A stretch of 64,000 nucleotides of DNA from Pedobacter ginsenosidimutans (GTDB lineage: Bacteria; Bacteroidota; Bacteroidia; Sphingobacteriales; Sphingobacteriaceae), in contig NZ_LMZQ01000002.1 of the NCBI RefSeq assembly GCF_001442625.1, positions 186,001 through 250,000 of the forward strand, in the 5' to 3' direction. The notes beneath the pieces are model-generated. The model saw nothing but the letters and a program-made list of their open reading frames with translations. It did no database searches and was not told where the DNA came from. This document shows, piece after piece, positions 53,669 through 61,683 of this stretch. The translations under genes and the position numbers were made by a program. Numbering within the stretch: the stretch's first letter is position 1; each line of letters opens with the position of its first letter.

Positions 53669-54301
53669 TTAGTTAGCGGCTAAATATTCAGCAACGCCAG
53701 TTCTGTTCGCATTCATTGCTTCTTTTCCTTCTTCCCAGTTTGCAGGACAAACTTCGCCATGTTTTTGAACGTGAGCATAAGCATCGATTAAACGTAAATA
53801 TTCTTTAACGTTTCTGCCTAATGGCATATCGTTAACACTTTCGTGGAAAACTTTACCAGTTTCGTCGATTAAGTAAGTAGCTCTGAAAGAAACATTAGAT
53901 CCTGAGAAAGATTCATTTCCTTCTTCATCATAGTTAACTTCCTGATCTAAAATATCTAAGATACCTGATAATTGTCTGTGTGTATCGGCCAAGATCGGGT
54001 AAGTAACACCTTCAATACCGCCGTTATCTTTTGGTGTATTTAACCATGCGAAGTGAACTTCGTTGGTATCGCAAGATGCACCGATTACAATAGTATTTCT
54101 TTTTTCAAACTCAGGTAAAGCAGCTTGGAAAGCGTGTAATTCTGTAGGGCAAACGAAAGTAAAGTCTTTTGGATACCAGAACAATAACACTTTGCTATTT
54201 TTATTTACAGCCTCTTCAAATACATTGATTTTCAAGTCATCACCCATGTCTGACATTGCATCAATACTAACACTCGGGAATTTTTTGCCTACTATTGCCA
54301 T
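53669..54301 (-). CDS. Typical 2-Cys peroxiredoxin (AhpC/Prx1 type)
   Basis: 210 residues. The peroxidatic cysteine is C51 in DFTFVCPTELHAF and the resolving cysteine C185 in HGEVCPANWEEG. SFRATYLIDETGKVFHESVND carries the conserved arginine. It reduces hydrogen peroxide and alkyl hydroperoxides and is recharged by thioredoxin, here encoded next. The ATG at 54301 was chosen because an upstream in-frame start would add 23 residues derived from the promoter region and unrelated to the family. First gene of a three-gene operon with a good promoter. Confidence 0.95.
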   Translation of the reverse strand: MAIVGKKFPSVSIDAMSDMGDDLKINVFEEAVNKNSKVLLFWYPKDFTFVCPTELHAFQAALPEFEKRNTIVIGASCDTNEVHFAWLNTPKDNGGIEGVTYPILADTHRQLSGILDILDQEVNYDEEGNESFSGSNVSFRATYLIDETGKVFHESVNDMPLGRNVKEYLRLIDAYAHVQKHGEVCPANWEEGKEAMNANRTGVAEYLAAN

Positions 54302-54328
54302 AATTTTTTTGTCTTTAATTTTGTGCCA

Positions 54329-54359
54329 CAAAGGTAAGGCTAAAACAGATGTCAAGCAA
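54329..54359 (-). promoter_or_regulatory. Promoter of the peroxiredoxin operon
   Basis: Minus strand TTG (54357-54359), 20-base spacer, TACCTTTG (54329-54336). The -7 box is a perfect TAnnTTTG and lies 27 bases before the ATG at 54301. A second TTG, in TTGACA, is 16 bases from the box. Confidence 0.7.
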
Positions 54360-54474
54360 CCCTGTTTCACTAATTGTTAATTGTATTTATTGATAACGAT
54401 ATAGACGAAAACTATATTTATTTAAAAAGATATAATAGACTTCTATTCTGATATTGAGGAATGCTTTTCAGGAT

Positions 54475-54560
54475 CGTCATTTCGACCGTAGTGGAGAAAT
54501 CTTTGAATTAAATATCGTTCAAAGATCTCTCCGTTCCGCTGCGCTCCAGCCGAGATGACG
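54475..54560. repeat. CGTCATTTCGA palindromic element, full copy
   Basis: Left arm CGTCATTTCGACCGTAGTGG with AGAAATCTTTGAA; right arm TTCAAAGATCTCTCCG, then CAGCCGAGATGACG. The two halves are largely complementary, so the whole element folds back on itself. It lies between the S9 peptidase 3' end and the peroxiredoxin promoter. Confidence 0.85.
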
Positions 54561-54575
54561 TAATTTTATTAAAAG

Positions 54576-56960
54576 CTACTTCTTCAACGTATTTTCATAC
54601 AGTTTAAATATCCTTTTATACTCATCAGTCCAGCTGCTAGGCTCGATAAAACCGTGGTCTTCAACAGGGTAAACGGCCAGTTCCCAATTGTTTTTGCCCA
54701 ACTCTATAAAACGTTGACTAATACGAACAATATCCTGAAAATGAACATTCACATCAACCATTCCATGCGCCATTAAAAGGTTGCCTTTTAACTTATCGGC
54801 GAAGTAGATCGGTGAGCTTCTTTTATATGCAATCGGATCGTTAAACGGTTCGTTTAAAATATTCGAGGTATAACCATGGTTATAATGTGCCCAGTCGGTT
54901 ACCGAACGTAAAGCAGCACCACTGGCAAAAACATCTGCTTCATTAAACATGGCCATCAGGGTGATAAAACCACCGTACGAGCCTCCGTACAAACCAACAT
55001 GCTGCGGGTTAACGCCATATTTCTCTACTAAAAACTTAACGCCATCAACCTGATCGGTTAAATCTTTTCCACCCATATGGCGGTAAATGCCTGTACGGTG
55101 ATCGCGGCCATAACCAGAACTCCCGGTATAATCGATATCGATTACGGTATAACCGTTATCGGCCAGTAAATTATTGAACATAAACTCGCGGAAGTAGGTG
55201 CTCCATCCGAAATGCACATTTTGAAGATAGCCTGCTCCATGAACAAAAACTACCGCAGGGTGATTAGGATGTGGATTGTCGGATTTATAAACCCTCGCAT
55301 AAACATCTGCCCCATAGCGGTTTTTAAAGCTTACCATATCCGGTTGACGCCACTTGTAAGAATTAAATTCGGCAGAGGTAGATTGTGTAATTTTTTCGGC
55401 TTTGGCACCAACCTTATTTGGCTGAAGATACAACTCTCCAGGTTTGTCCATAAAAGAATAATTAATGGCGATGTATTTCTCATCAGGAGAGAGAGTGATA
55501 TCATTTAAGCCTTTCATGGTGGTAATTTGAACAAGCTCACCACCGTTTACACTGATTTTAAAGAAGTTTGTTATTCCTGGGTGCTCCTTATTTGTTTTAA
55601 GATAAAATGTACTTCTATCCTTTGAGAGCTGAACAGATTGCACTTCCCATTTGCCAGATGTTAGTTGTTTTTTATCGCCTGAGGCAGCATTAGCTACATA
55701 AAGGTGTGAGTATCCGGTAGCTTCGCTTTGGTAATAAAAGCGGTTATTATCTATCCATCCAGTGTTACCTTGGTAAAAACCGCTGATGCCAGGACCACCA
55801 ATCCAGGCTTCATCGTGCTGACGGTCTACTAAAGAAAAATTCCCTGTTGATGCATCTAGTTTTAAGATCCAGCGGTCTTTATTGTCGGTAGAAGTTGCAA
55901 CAACGATTGCCGTACTTCCGTTATCGTTCCAAATGGGGCCAAAGAAATTTACAGGCCTGTCTGCGTTTTTCTTTTTTAGCGAGTCCAATTCTTTTGGATA
56001 ATCTTTAAGGTAATCAGGAAGATCTTTAATGCCCGGTATGGTAGCAGTTTGAATGGCATAAACAGAATCTTTTTGGGTATCGTAGATAAAGCCCTGCGAA
56101 ATATTTTCATTTTCTCCAACCTTTGTTCTGCCAGGAATATCTTCGGTATAACCTGATGATGTGATATAATTCGGAACAATGGTGCTGTGGTTATTCTGGG
56201 CTGGCGTGGTTAGCTTATAAGTAATAAAATGCCCATCGGGGCTAATGGTTACGCCATTTAAAAATTTATCTTCGGTATAAAGCTCTTTTAATGGTTTTGA
56301 ATCTGCAGATGTTGCGCCAGAACGGCCTCTTCCACCACGGGCGCCACTTCTGGTCTCAGCATTTCGTTTTTTAATGATATCGAACAATTCGGTTTGCTGT
56401 GCCTTTAGCCATGTATCTTGCTCGGTAAGTGGCCTGGCTTCTGGCCGGCCTGCTTTTTTACCTTTAACGAAATTAGTGAGCTGTTTGGTTTCGGCAGATT
56501 TTAAATCCACTTCGAAAAGATTATCACCCAATTGATAAACGATATTTCCATTGGTTAAAAAAACAGGACTGTTCTCTCGCTCTTGCGTACTGGTTAGCCG
56601 CGTTTCTTTATTGTTTTTGAAATTCTGCAAATAGATATCGCCACTTTTTTCGATTAAACCGAGTGAACGGTCAGTATTATAGGTATAGTTTAAACTTAAT
56701 AGTTTTTCATCTTCCTTTTCTGCCGCTTTAATGGGTTTGGTAGCTGTTGCCGAAACTTTAAATAATTCTTCCTTAGCTTTATTTTCAGGGTTCCAGTTGA
56801 AGTACAGGGTTTTGCTATCTGCAGTCCAACGTAAATTAGTTGGCGCAACGCCCATCCACTTTGGATCGCGCATTATCTTTTCGACGGTTAAAGGCGCTAA
56901 TTGTTGTGCAAAAGCATATTCGCCTGTGCAAAGCAAAAGGAAAAGTAAATATTTCTTCAT
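54576..56960 (-). CDS. Prolyl oligopeptidase (S9) family peptidase, exported
   Basis: 794 residues with a signal peptide (KKYLLFLLLCTGEYAFAQQ). An N-terminal beta-propeller built of WD40-like/DPP-IV repeats (about 25-540; LRWTADSKTLYFNW and ITLSPDEKYIAINYS are typical blades) is followed by the alpha/beta hydrolase domain. The nucleophile is S661 in LYGGSYGGFITLM. MAHGMVDVNVHFQD supplies the aspartate and VYPVEDHGFIEP the histidine. Cleaves peptides, often after proline, in the periplasm. A Gly/Arg-rich loop (TRSGARGGRGRSG) near residue 195 is an unusual insert. Single gene. Confidence 0.93.
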   Translation of the reverse strand: MKKYLLFLLLCTGEYAFAQQLAPLTVEKIMRDPKWMGVAPTNLRWTADSKTLYFNWNPENKAKEELFKVSATATKPIKAAEKEDEKLLSLNYTYNTDRSLGLIEKSGDIYLQNFKNNKETRLTSTQERENSPVFLTNGNIVYQLGDNLFEVDLKSAETKQLTNFVKGKKAGRPEARPLTEQDTWLKAQQTELFDIIKKRNAETRSGARGGRGRSGATSADSKPLKELYTEDKFLNGVTISPDGHFITYKLTTPAQNNHSTIVPNYITSSGYTEDIPGRTKVGENENISQGFIYDTQKDSVYAIQTATIPGIKDLPDYLKDYPKELDSLKKKNADRPVNFFGPIWNDNGSTAIVVATSTDNKDRWILKLDASTGNFSLVDRQHDEAWIGGPGISGFYQGNTGWIDNNRFYYQSEATGYSHLYVANAASGDKKQLTSGKWEVQSVQLSKDRSTFYLKTNKEHPGITNFFKISVNGGELVQITTMKGLNDITLSPDEKYIAINYSFMDKPGELYLQPNKVGAKAEKITQSTSAEFNSYKWRQPDMVSFKNRYGADVYARVYKSDNPHPNHPAVVFVHGAGYLQNVHFGWSTYFREFMFNNLLADNGYTVIDIDYTGSSGYGRDHRTGIYRHMGGKDLTDQVDGVKFLVEKYGVNPQHVGLYGGSYGGFITLMAMFNEADVFASGAALRSVTDWAHYNHGYTSNILNEPFNDPIAYKRSSPIYFADKLKGNLLMAHGMVDVNVHFQDIVRISQRFIELGKNNWELAVYPVEDHGFIEPSSWTDEYKRIFKLYENTLKK

Positions 56961-57030
56961 GAATTTTAGGTTTGGCTGCAATTTAGGGAATGGACTTGCA
57001 AATTTTAGCAGGAAATGGAAATGTTACAAC

Positions 57031-57143
57031 AACCTCACCCTATGAACGGTAGTGCTTTATTGCAAAAGCTGTTCATTCCCTCTCCTTGAGGAGAGGGATA
57101 CGAGAGACAGAAGTAGCTGCACCAACTTGTATAGGGTGAGGTT
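57031..57143. repeat. 113-bp inverted-repeat element (MITE-like)
   Basis: Perfect 13-bp terminal inverted repeats, AACCTCACCCTAT (57031-57043) and ATAGGGTGAGGTT (57131-57143). In the middle is a perfect hairpin, TCCCTCTCCT (57077-57086) / AGGAGAGGGA (57089-57098). No coding capacity. Its right end supplies the last two plus-strand bases of the stop-codon complement (TTA, 57142-57144) of the gene at 57142. Confidence 0.8.
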
Positions 57144-58329
57144 AGCGGATTACTCCTCCGGTTTTATCTACATTCACATCATCAAAAGGCTTTAGATACT
57201 CGTTGATAATTACTGCAAATTCTCTTCTGGTTAATACTTTTTTAAGGTCATATTTAGAAGTAAACTTATAATTTTTGTTCCACTTTTTTTGCAGGTCGGT
57301 CTTGATTGCCTCAACCGATTTATTACCCACGTAACAAACCATCGCAGTGGTGTTTTCTAAATTAATGGGAATATTCTGATGATCATCAAACCAGATCTGG
57401 GCCTTGTAATAATAATCTTTGATGGGCTGCTTAATTTCATCGTAGGTAACTTCTTTTTCAGGATTGAAATAGGCTTTATCCTGTTTTATTTCTGCTTTGA
57501 TGATTCCCGTTATACCCACTTTTTGGATGGCCAGCCAATTAGAATCAATCGCTTTTACATCCTCAAAAGGCATTAACGTATGTTTATAGGCTAATAACTC
57601 ACCCTGGATCCTTTTTAAATTTGACAAACTGGTTTTGGTGTCGAAAAATGCAGCATAGGCTGCGATTGCCCCAGCAGCAGGGCCAATCTCGAACTGATCG
57701 GCAGAAATATATAAAAGGTTTTCTTGGTTCGGGATGAGTAGGCTGTATAATGATAAAAAATTGCTCCCTTTGGACGAAACACTTGCTACTGTTGTTCTAT
57801 ATAAGTTCTCACTATAATTTAATTGATTTGAAGTTGCAGGGTTTAAGCCCGTAATTTTTAATGCGGTCATTAACTTTTCTGGATTATCGGCCATAACCAA
57901 AACTTTTGCCCTAATGCTTTTATCTTTGGTGAGCTTCACTTCCCAGCTACTGCCAGAGCGTTTAATTTCGATATAAGGAGCGTTATTGATTACATTTAAT
58001 AGCTGCGTGCTGTCAACCGTCACTTTTACAGGTTTCTTTTTATCTGGCTTTGGTTTAGGGGCCTCCAAGCTTTTTGCATTTTCGATTTCTCTTTTTAAGA
58101 AATTCTGATAGAAGGCCTCTGCGGTTTTAGGTCTGCCCTCAGAAACTTTCTTGAGGTCGAGCTGTTCCTTTTGTGTGAGCAGAATGGTTTTAACGCCAGA
58201 TTTAAACGACTGAAAAGATGCGGCATAGGCGGCATCGCCACTGCCAATAACCAATACATCTGTTTTTAGGGTTTGGGCATGTATAACCAGGGGAATTATG
58301 AATGCGAAAACAAAAAACAATCTTTTCAT
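57142..58329 (-). CDS. Exported FAD-dependent oxidoreductase-like (Rossmann) protein
   Basis: 395 residues with a signal peptide (FFVFAFIIPLVIHAQ). The mature protein begins with a dinucleotide-binding strand, TDVLVIGSGDAAYAASFQS, where the third glycine of GxGxxG is alanine. ILLTQKEQLDLKKV follows, resembling secreted FAD-dependent/xanthan lyase-like proteins of Bacteroidota. ISADQFEIGPAAGAIAAYAAF looks like the second FAD-contact segment. A Lys/Pro-rich linker (EAPKPKPDKKKPVKV) lies near residue 100. Catalytic activity is uncertain. The stop codon lies at the edge of an inverted-repeat element, so the C-terminus may have been reshaped. Confidence 0.7.
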   Translation of the reverse strand: MKRLFFVFAFIIPLVIHAQTLKTDVLVIGSGDAAYAASFQSFKSGVKTILLTQKEQLDLKKVSEGRPKTAEAFYQNFLKREIENAKSLEAPKPKPDKKKPVKVTVDSTQLLNVINNAPYIEIKRSGSSWEVKLTKDKSIRAKVLVMADNPEKLMTALKITGLNPATSNQLNYSENLYRTTVASVSSKGSNFLSLYSLLIPNQENLLYISADQFEIGPAAGAIAAYAAFFDTKTSLSNLKRIQGELLAYKHTLMPFEDVKAIDSNWLAIQKVGITGIIKAEIKQDKAYFNPEKEVTYDEIKQPIKDYYYKAQIWFDDHQNIPINLENTTAMVCYVGNKSVEAIKTDLQKKWNKNYKFTSKYDLKKVLTRREFAVIINEYLKPFDDVNVDKTGGVIR

Positions 58330-58517
58330 CGGTGAATATTAAAATTTGCTGCAATATGCTTTAAATGAATGAATTTTTAATGAAACGGATGCATTTTAAC
58401 TAAATTTAACGATCATTTTTAGCTAGCTCGATTAACCGTTTAATTTTCATATAACCACGCCGACCTTATATTTTCTTAAATTGCTTTTATGGTAAAAATT
58501 GTGAGCCTTTGTTAATT

Positions 58518-59915
58518 ATGGAAGAACAGATAAAATCAGTTTTCGATTTACAGCAAAAATACAAATTCGAGTTGCGAAAAACGGATGCTAAAACCCGTAT
58601 TGGAAAACTAAGGCAGCTTAAACAGGCATTAGAAAATGCCAAGGAAGAAATATTTGCCGCATTGAAAAGTGACTTGCGCAAAAACCGCTTCGAAACTGCT
58701 GTAACAGAGCTGTTTTTTACATATGCCGAAATAGATCATGCCATAAAAAAGCTGCGTAGCTGGATGAAACCAAAATCAGTAGGCAGAACCATGAGTAATC
58801 TTTTTGCCAGTAATAAAATCTATTATGAACCAAAAGGTGTTTGCCTAATTATTGCGCCATGGAATTATCCATTGCAATTAATCATGAGCCCATTGATTTC
58901 TGCGATAGCAGCAGGAAATTGTGTTATACTAAAACCGTCTGAATTGAGTGCTGCGACGGCGGCCGTGATCAATAAATTAATTTCAAATACTTTTGATGCA
59001 AAAGAAATTGCCTGTTTTGAAGGTGATGCCGAAGTTTCTACCGCACTATTAAAACTTCCTTTTGACCATATATTTTTTACCGGAAGCACAGCAATTGGTA
59101 AGGTGGTGATGGAAGCTGCGGCAAAAAACCTGAGCTCAGTTACCTTAGAGCTTGGTGGTAAATCGCCTGCTATTGTAGATGAAACCTGTGATCTACAAAA
59201 AGCAGCAGAAAAAATAGCCTGGGGCAAATTGGTAAATGCCGGACAAACTTGCATTGCGCCAGATTATGTGCTGATTAAAGATAATTTGCTGGCCGATTTT
59301 GTAGCGCATTATGAAAAAGCTGTTAAGAAAATGTTTTTTGATGAAGTGGGAATTAACAAAAATGATTATGCTAAAATCATCAATGTAAAACAGTTCCTGC
59401 GCTTAAATAAATTGATTGAAGAAGCTCTTCGCGATGGAGCTATATTGGCCTTAGGTGGAAAATCTGACGAAAAAGATTTAACCATTACGCCAACGCTTTT
59501 AACTTCGGTAGCCGTGGGTAGCAGCATCATGCAGGAAGAAATTTTTGGACCAATTTTGCCCGTTATTACTTACAACAATATACAGGAGGCAATTGATTTG
59601 GTGAACAGGAAAGAAAAGCCTTTGGCACTTTATATTTTCTCGGGCAATAAACAGAACCAGAATAAAATTATCACTGAAACAAGTGCGGGCGGATCCTGTG
59701 TAAATGATGTATTGGTCCATATCGGTAATCCGAATTTGCCTTTTGGTGGTGTTAACAATAGTGGGATAGGTAGCTGTCATGGTATTTTTGGTTTCAAAAC
59801 TTTTTCGCATGAAAGGGCAGTGGTTTTCCAGTCGAAGTTGGGATTGACCAAAATGATTTATCCGCCTTACGAAAAAAAAATGAACTTGTTAAAATGGCTA
59901 AAGAAATTGATGTAG
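58518..59915 (+). CDS. Aldehyde dehydrogenase (class 3-like)
   Basis: 465 residues. The NAD-binding and catalytic motifs are complete: GVCLIIAPWNYPLQL, FFTGSTAIGKVVMEAA, LELGGKSPAIV (general-base Glu) and NAGQTCIAPDYVL (nucleophile Cys). EEIFGPILPVI and LPFGGVNNSGIG complete the pattern. The C-terminal extension YPPYEKKMNLLKWLKKLM resembles class 3 fatty aldehyde dehydrogenases that contact membranes. Oxidises aldehydes to acids; the substrate is not readable. The ATG at 58518 was chosen over a TTG nine bases upstream. Confidence 0.94.
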   Translation: MEEQIKSVFDLQQKYKFELRKTDAKTRIGKLRQLKQALENAKEEIFAALKSDLRKNRFETAVTELFFTYAEIDHAIKKLRSWMKPKSVGRTMSNLFASNKIYYEPKGVCLIIAPWNYPLQLIMSPLISAIAAGNCVILKPSELSAATAAVINKLISNTFDAKEIACFEGDAEVSTALLKLPFDHIFFTGSTAIGKVVMEAAAKNLSSVTLELGGKSPAIVDETCDLQKAAEKIAWGKLVNAGQTCIAPDYVLIKDNLLADFVAHYEKAVKKMFFDEVGINKNDYAKIINVKQFLRLNKLIEEALRDGAILALGGKSDEKDLTITPTLLTSVAVGSSIMQEEIFGPILPVITYNNIQEAIDLVNRKEKPLALYIFSGNKQNQNKIITETSAGGSCVNDVLVHIGNPNLPFGGVNNSGIGSCHGIFGFKTFSHERAVVFQSKLGLTKMIYPPYEKKMNLLKWLKKLM

Positions 59916-59931
59916 GTTTTGCTGTTATATG

Positions 59932-59990
59932 CCCAGCTCTGCGTACTCTGCGCCTTCCTCTCTGTGATCTTTGTGGTTAAAAAAAACGAT
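59932..59990. repeat. Intergenic repeat CTCTGTGATCTTTGTGGTTAAA
   Basis: Contains CTCTGCGTACTCTGCGCC and CTCTGTGATCTTTGTGGTTA. A short inverted fragment (TTTTTACCACAGAGAACA) appears at 6393-6410. Sequences like this recur between genes in related genomes, as I recall. It occupies the place where the 5' end of the following gene would be expected. Confidence 0.55.
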
Positions 59991-60012
59991 AATTATTCTT
60001 AAAAACCTTATT

Positions 60013-60468
60013 TTGGTTTCATGGATTTACGAAATAGAAACTTTGCCTAATCAGCTTAGGAAAGCTACCGAAAATTTGACCGAAAAAGAATTAAACCAAA
60101 CTTATCGCCCTGAAGGATGGACGTTGAGGCAAGTTGTTCACCACATTCCCGATAGCCACATTAATGCTTATATCCGTTTCAAGCAAGCCATTACCGAAGA
60201 TGTTCCCATAATCAGGCCGTATTATGAAGAGCGCTGGGCAGAAACGGGGGAAGCAAAAAATGGTGATGTCAAATTATCTATTGATTTATTGGCTGCTTTG
60301 CACCAACGTTGGGTTGCTTTTTTAAAAACATTGAACCCTGAAGATTATCAGCGAAAATACATTCATCCAGCTCAAGGAAAAGAACTTACATTAGCAAACA
60401 TGTTGGGTATGTACGCCTGGCACGGCAAACATCATTTGGCACACATTACCAATACAATAGCAAAATGA
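60013..60468 (+). pseudogene. DinB/YfiT-like thiol transferase gene, apparently 5'-truncated
   Basis: The open frame matches the YfiT (putative metal-dependent hydrolase, bacillithiol transferase-like) DinB family from WIYEIETLPNQLRKATENLT onward: YRPEGWTLRQVVHHIPDSH, then AYIRFKQAI and MYAWHGKHHLAHI, with the three metal histidines present. The first 20-30 residues normal in the family are missing and no ATG is available; TTG at 60013 is the best start. In another frame the same DNA spells ATG-GAT-TTA-CGA (MDLR, 60021), which resembles the family N-terminus. That suggests an internal deletion. Either a non-ATG-started shortened protein or a pseudogene. The next gene overlaps its stop (ATGA). 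Confidence 0.6.
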
Positions 60469-60941
60469 AAATAAATCGTTTAAATTTATTGGTCTTAATC
60501 CTTATCGGCTTTTGCACCAATGTGAATGCCCAAAAAGATCCTTCAAAAGCTTTTGCTTTTATTTTAGGCTCATGGGAAATGCAAACCGCCAAGGGCAAAA
60601 TAGTAGAACAGTGGGTGCAAAATCCTGATAAAACACTCAGCGGCAAAAGCTATCGAATAAATGCCAAAGGCGGTAGTTTGCTTACCGAAACCCTTAAGAT
60701 CAAAAAGATCGGAAAGGATACTTTTTACTGTTCGACTGTAACGGGGCAGAACGAAGGGAGGGAGACTTGTTTCAAACTTATTGCCACAAAAGATGAGACC
60801 TATGTTTTCGAAGATAAAACACACGATTTTCCGCAGCGGATAGTTTACCAAAATCAGGGAAAAAATGATTTACTCGCCTGGATTGAAGGCGAGCTTAATG
60901 GTAAAAGCCGAAAATCGGAGTTTAGGTACAAGCGGCAATAA
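60465..60941 (+). CDS. DUF6265 family secreted protein
   Basis: 158 residues with a signal peptide (LNLLVLILIGFCTNVNAQ). The mature core is FILGSWEMQTAKGKIVEQW, SGKSYRINAKGGSLLTETL, FYCSTVTGQNEGRETCFKL and YVFEDKTHDFPQRIVYQ, the repeated strands of the DUF6265 lipocalin-like barrel. Function unknown. Its ATG overlaps the stop of the DinB-like gene by four bases, so its translation would depend on that frame being translated, an argument that the upstream frame is still read. Confidence 0.87.
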   Translation: MKINRLNLLVLILIGFCTNVNAQKDPSKAFAFILGSWEMQTAKGKIVEQWVQNPDKTLSGKSYRINAKGGSLLTETLKIKKIGKDTFYCSTVTGQNEGRETCFKLIATKDETYVFEDKTHDFPQRIVYQNQGKNDLLAWIEGELNGKSRKSEFRYKRQ

Positions 60942-60984
60942 CTTATATTATAGGGATTAATAAAATCGTAATAAACCAGCCCCC

Positions 60985-61015
60985 TTGATCTTTTAGACTG
61001 TAATACGTATATTTG
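60985..61015 (+). promoter_or_regulatory. Promoter of the toxin-antitoxin pair
   Basis: TTG (60985-60987), 20-base spacer, TATATTTG (61008-61015), a perfect TAnnTTTG -7 box. It lies 17 bases before the antitoxin ATG, next to CACACGTGTA, a 10-base near-palindrome (61022-61031) that could be an autorepression site. Confidence 0.65.
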
Positions 61016-61032
61016 AATAAATCACACGTGTA

Positions 61033-61272
61033 ATGACAACGAAATTAACATTAACTGTTCAAAAATCGACCATCGAAAAAGCAAAATCTTATGCAAGGCA
61101 TACTGGGCGGAGCTTATCAGAATTAGTTGAGAAGTATTTAGAGACGATTACACTTGAAGAGAAGCCAATTATTTCGTCAAAACTAAAGGGCATAGTGGGA
61201 GCGGTAAAATTGCCAGAGAACTTTAATGAAGACACGGAACTTCGTCATTATTTTGAAAATAAACATATATGA
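61033..61272 (+). CDS. Antitoxin, DUF6364-like ribbon-helix-helix protein
   Basis: 79 residues. The first half (TKLTLTVQKSTIEKAKSYAR, then HTGRSLSELVEKYLETI) has the strand-helix-helix pattern of RHH antitoxins of the DUF6364 type. The C-terminal half (LPENFNEDTELRHYFENKHI) would wrap the toxin. The stop overlaps the PIN gene start (ATGA, 61269-61272). Expected to neutralise the toxin and repress the shared promoter. Confidence 0.88.
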   Translation: MTTKLTLTVQKSTIEKAKSYARHTGRSLSELVEKYLETITLEEKPIISSKLKGIVGAVKLPENFNEDTELRHYFENKHI

Positions 61273-61682
61273 AAAGGGTATTTGTTGATACCAATATCAT
61301 CGTTGATCTAATTGCCGATAGACAACCTTTCAGCAAATTTGCTATAGAAATTTTTGAAAAGGCTGAACGAAATGAGGTACAATTATTCACCTCATCTCAT
61401 TCAATCGCAACAACTCATTATCTACTAAAGAAATACCTAGAAGAAAAGAAGTTAAGGGATGTAATCTACAATGTTTTAGAATACGTTCAAATTATTGCGA
61501 TAGACGAGGATATTATTAAAAAAGGTTTGAAGTCAAAACATAAAGATTTTGAAGATGCCCTTCAAATGCTTTGTGCTTATAATATTGAAAAGCTGGATTA
61601 TATTGTTACCCGAAACATTAAAGATTTCAAAAATTCTGAAATTCCGGCTTTACCGCCTGATGAGCTGCTTACAAAAATGTAG
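61269..61682 (+). CDS. PIN-domain toxin (VapC-like ribonuclease)
   Basis: 137 residues, one PIN domain. The acidic site is D7 in RVFVDTNIIVDLI, the DFEDALQ motif supplies the central acidic pair, and YIVTRNIKDF holds the last. An additional Glu lies in the AIEIFEKAERNE region. VapC-type enzymes cut tRNA or rRNA; the target is unknown. Coupled to the antitoxin by a four-base overlap. The convergent HMA-MauE gene ends one base beyond its stop. Confidence 0.9.
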   Translation: MKRVFVDTNIIVDLIADRQPFSKFAIEIFEKAERNEVQLFTSSHSIATTHYLLKKYLEEKKLRDVIYNVLEYVQIIAIDEDIIKKGLKSKHKDFEDALQMLCAYNIEKLDYIVTRNIKDFKNSEIPALPPDELLTKM

Positions 61683-61683
61683 T

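Noticed and set aside
58865..59254. 129-codon minus-strand frame inside the aldehyde dehydrogenase gene
   Set aside because: Antisense shadow; the sense frame carries all aldehyde dehydrogenase motifs.
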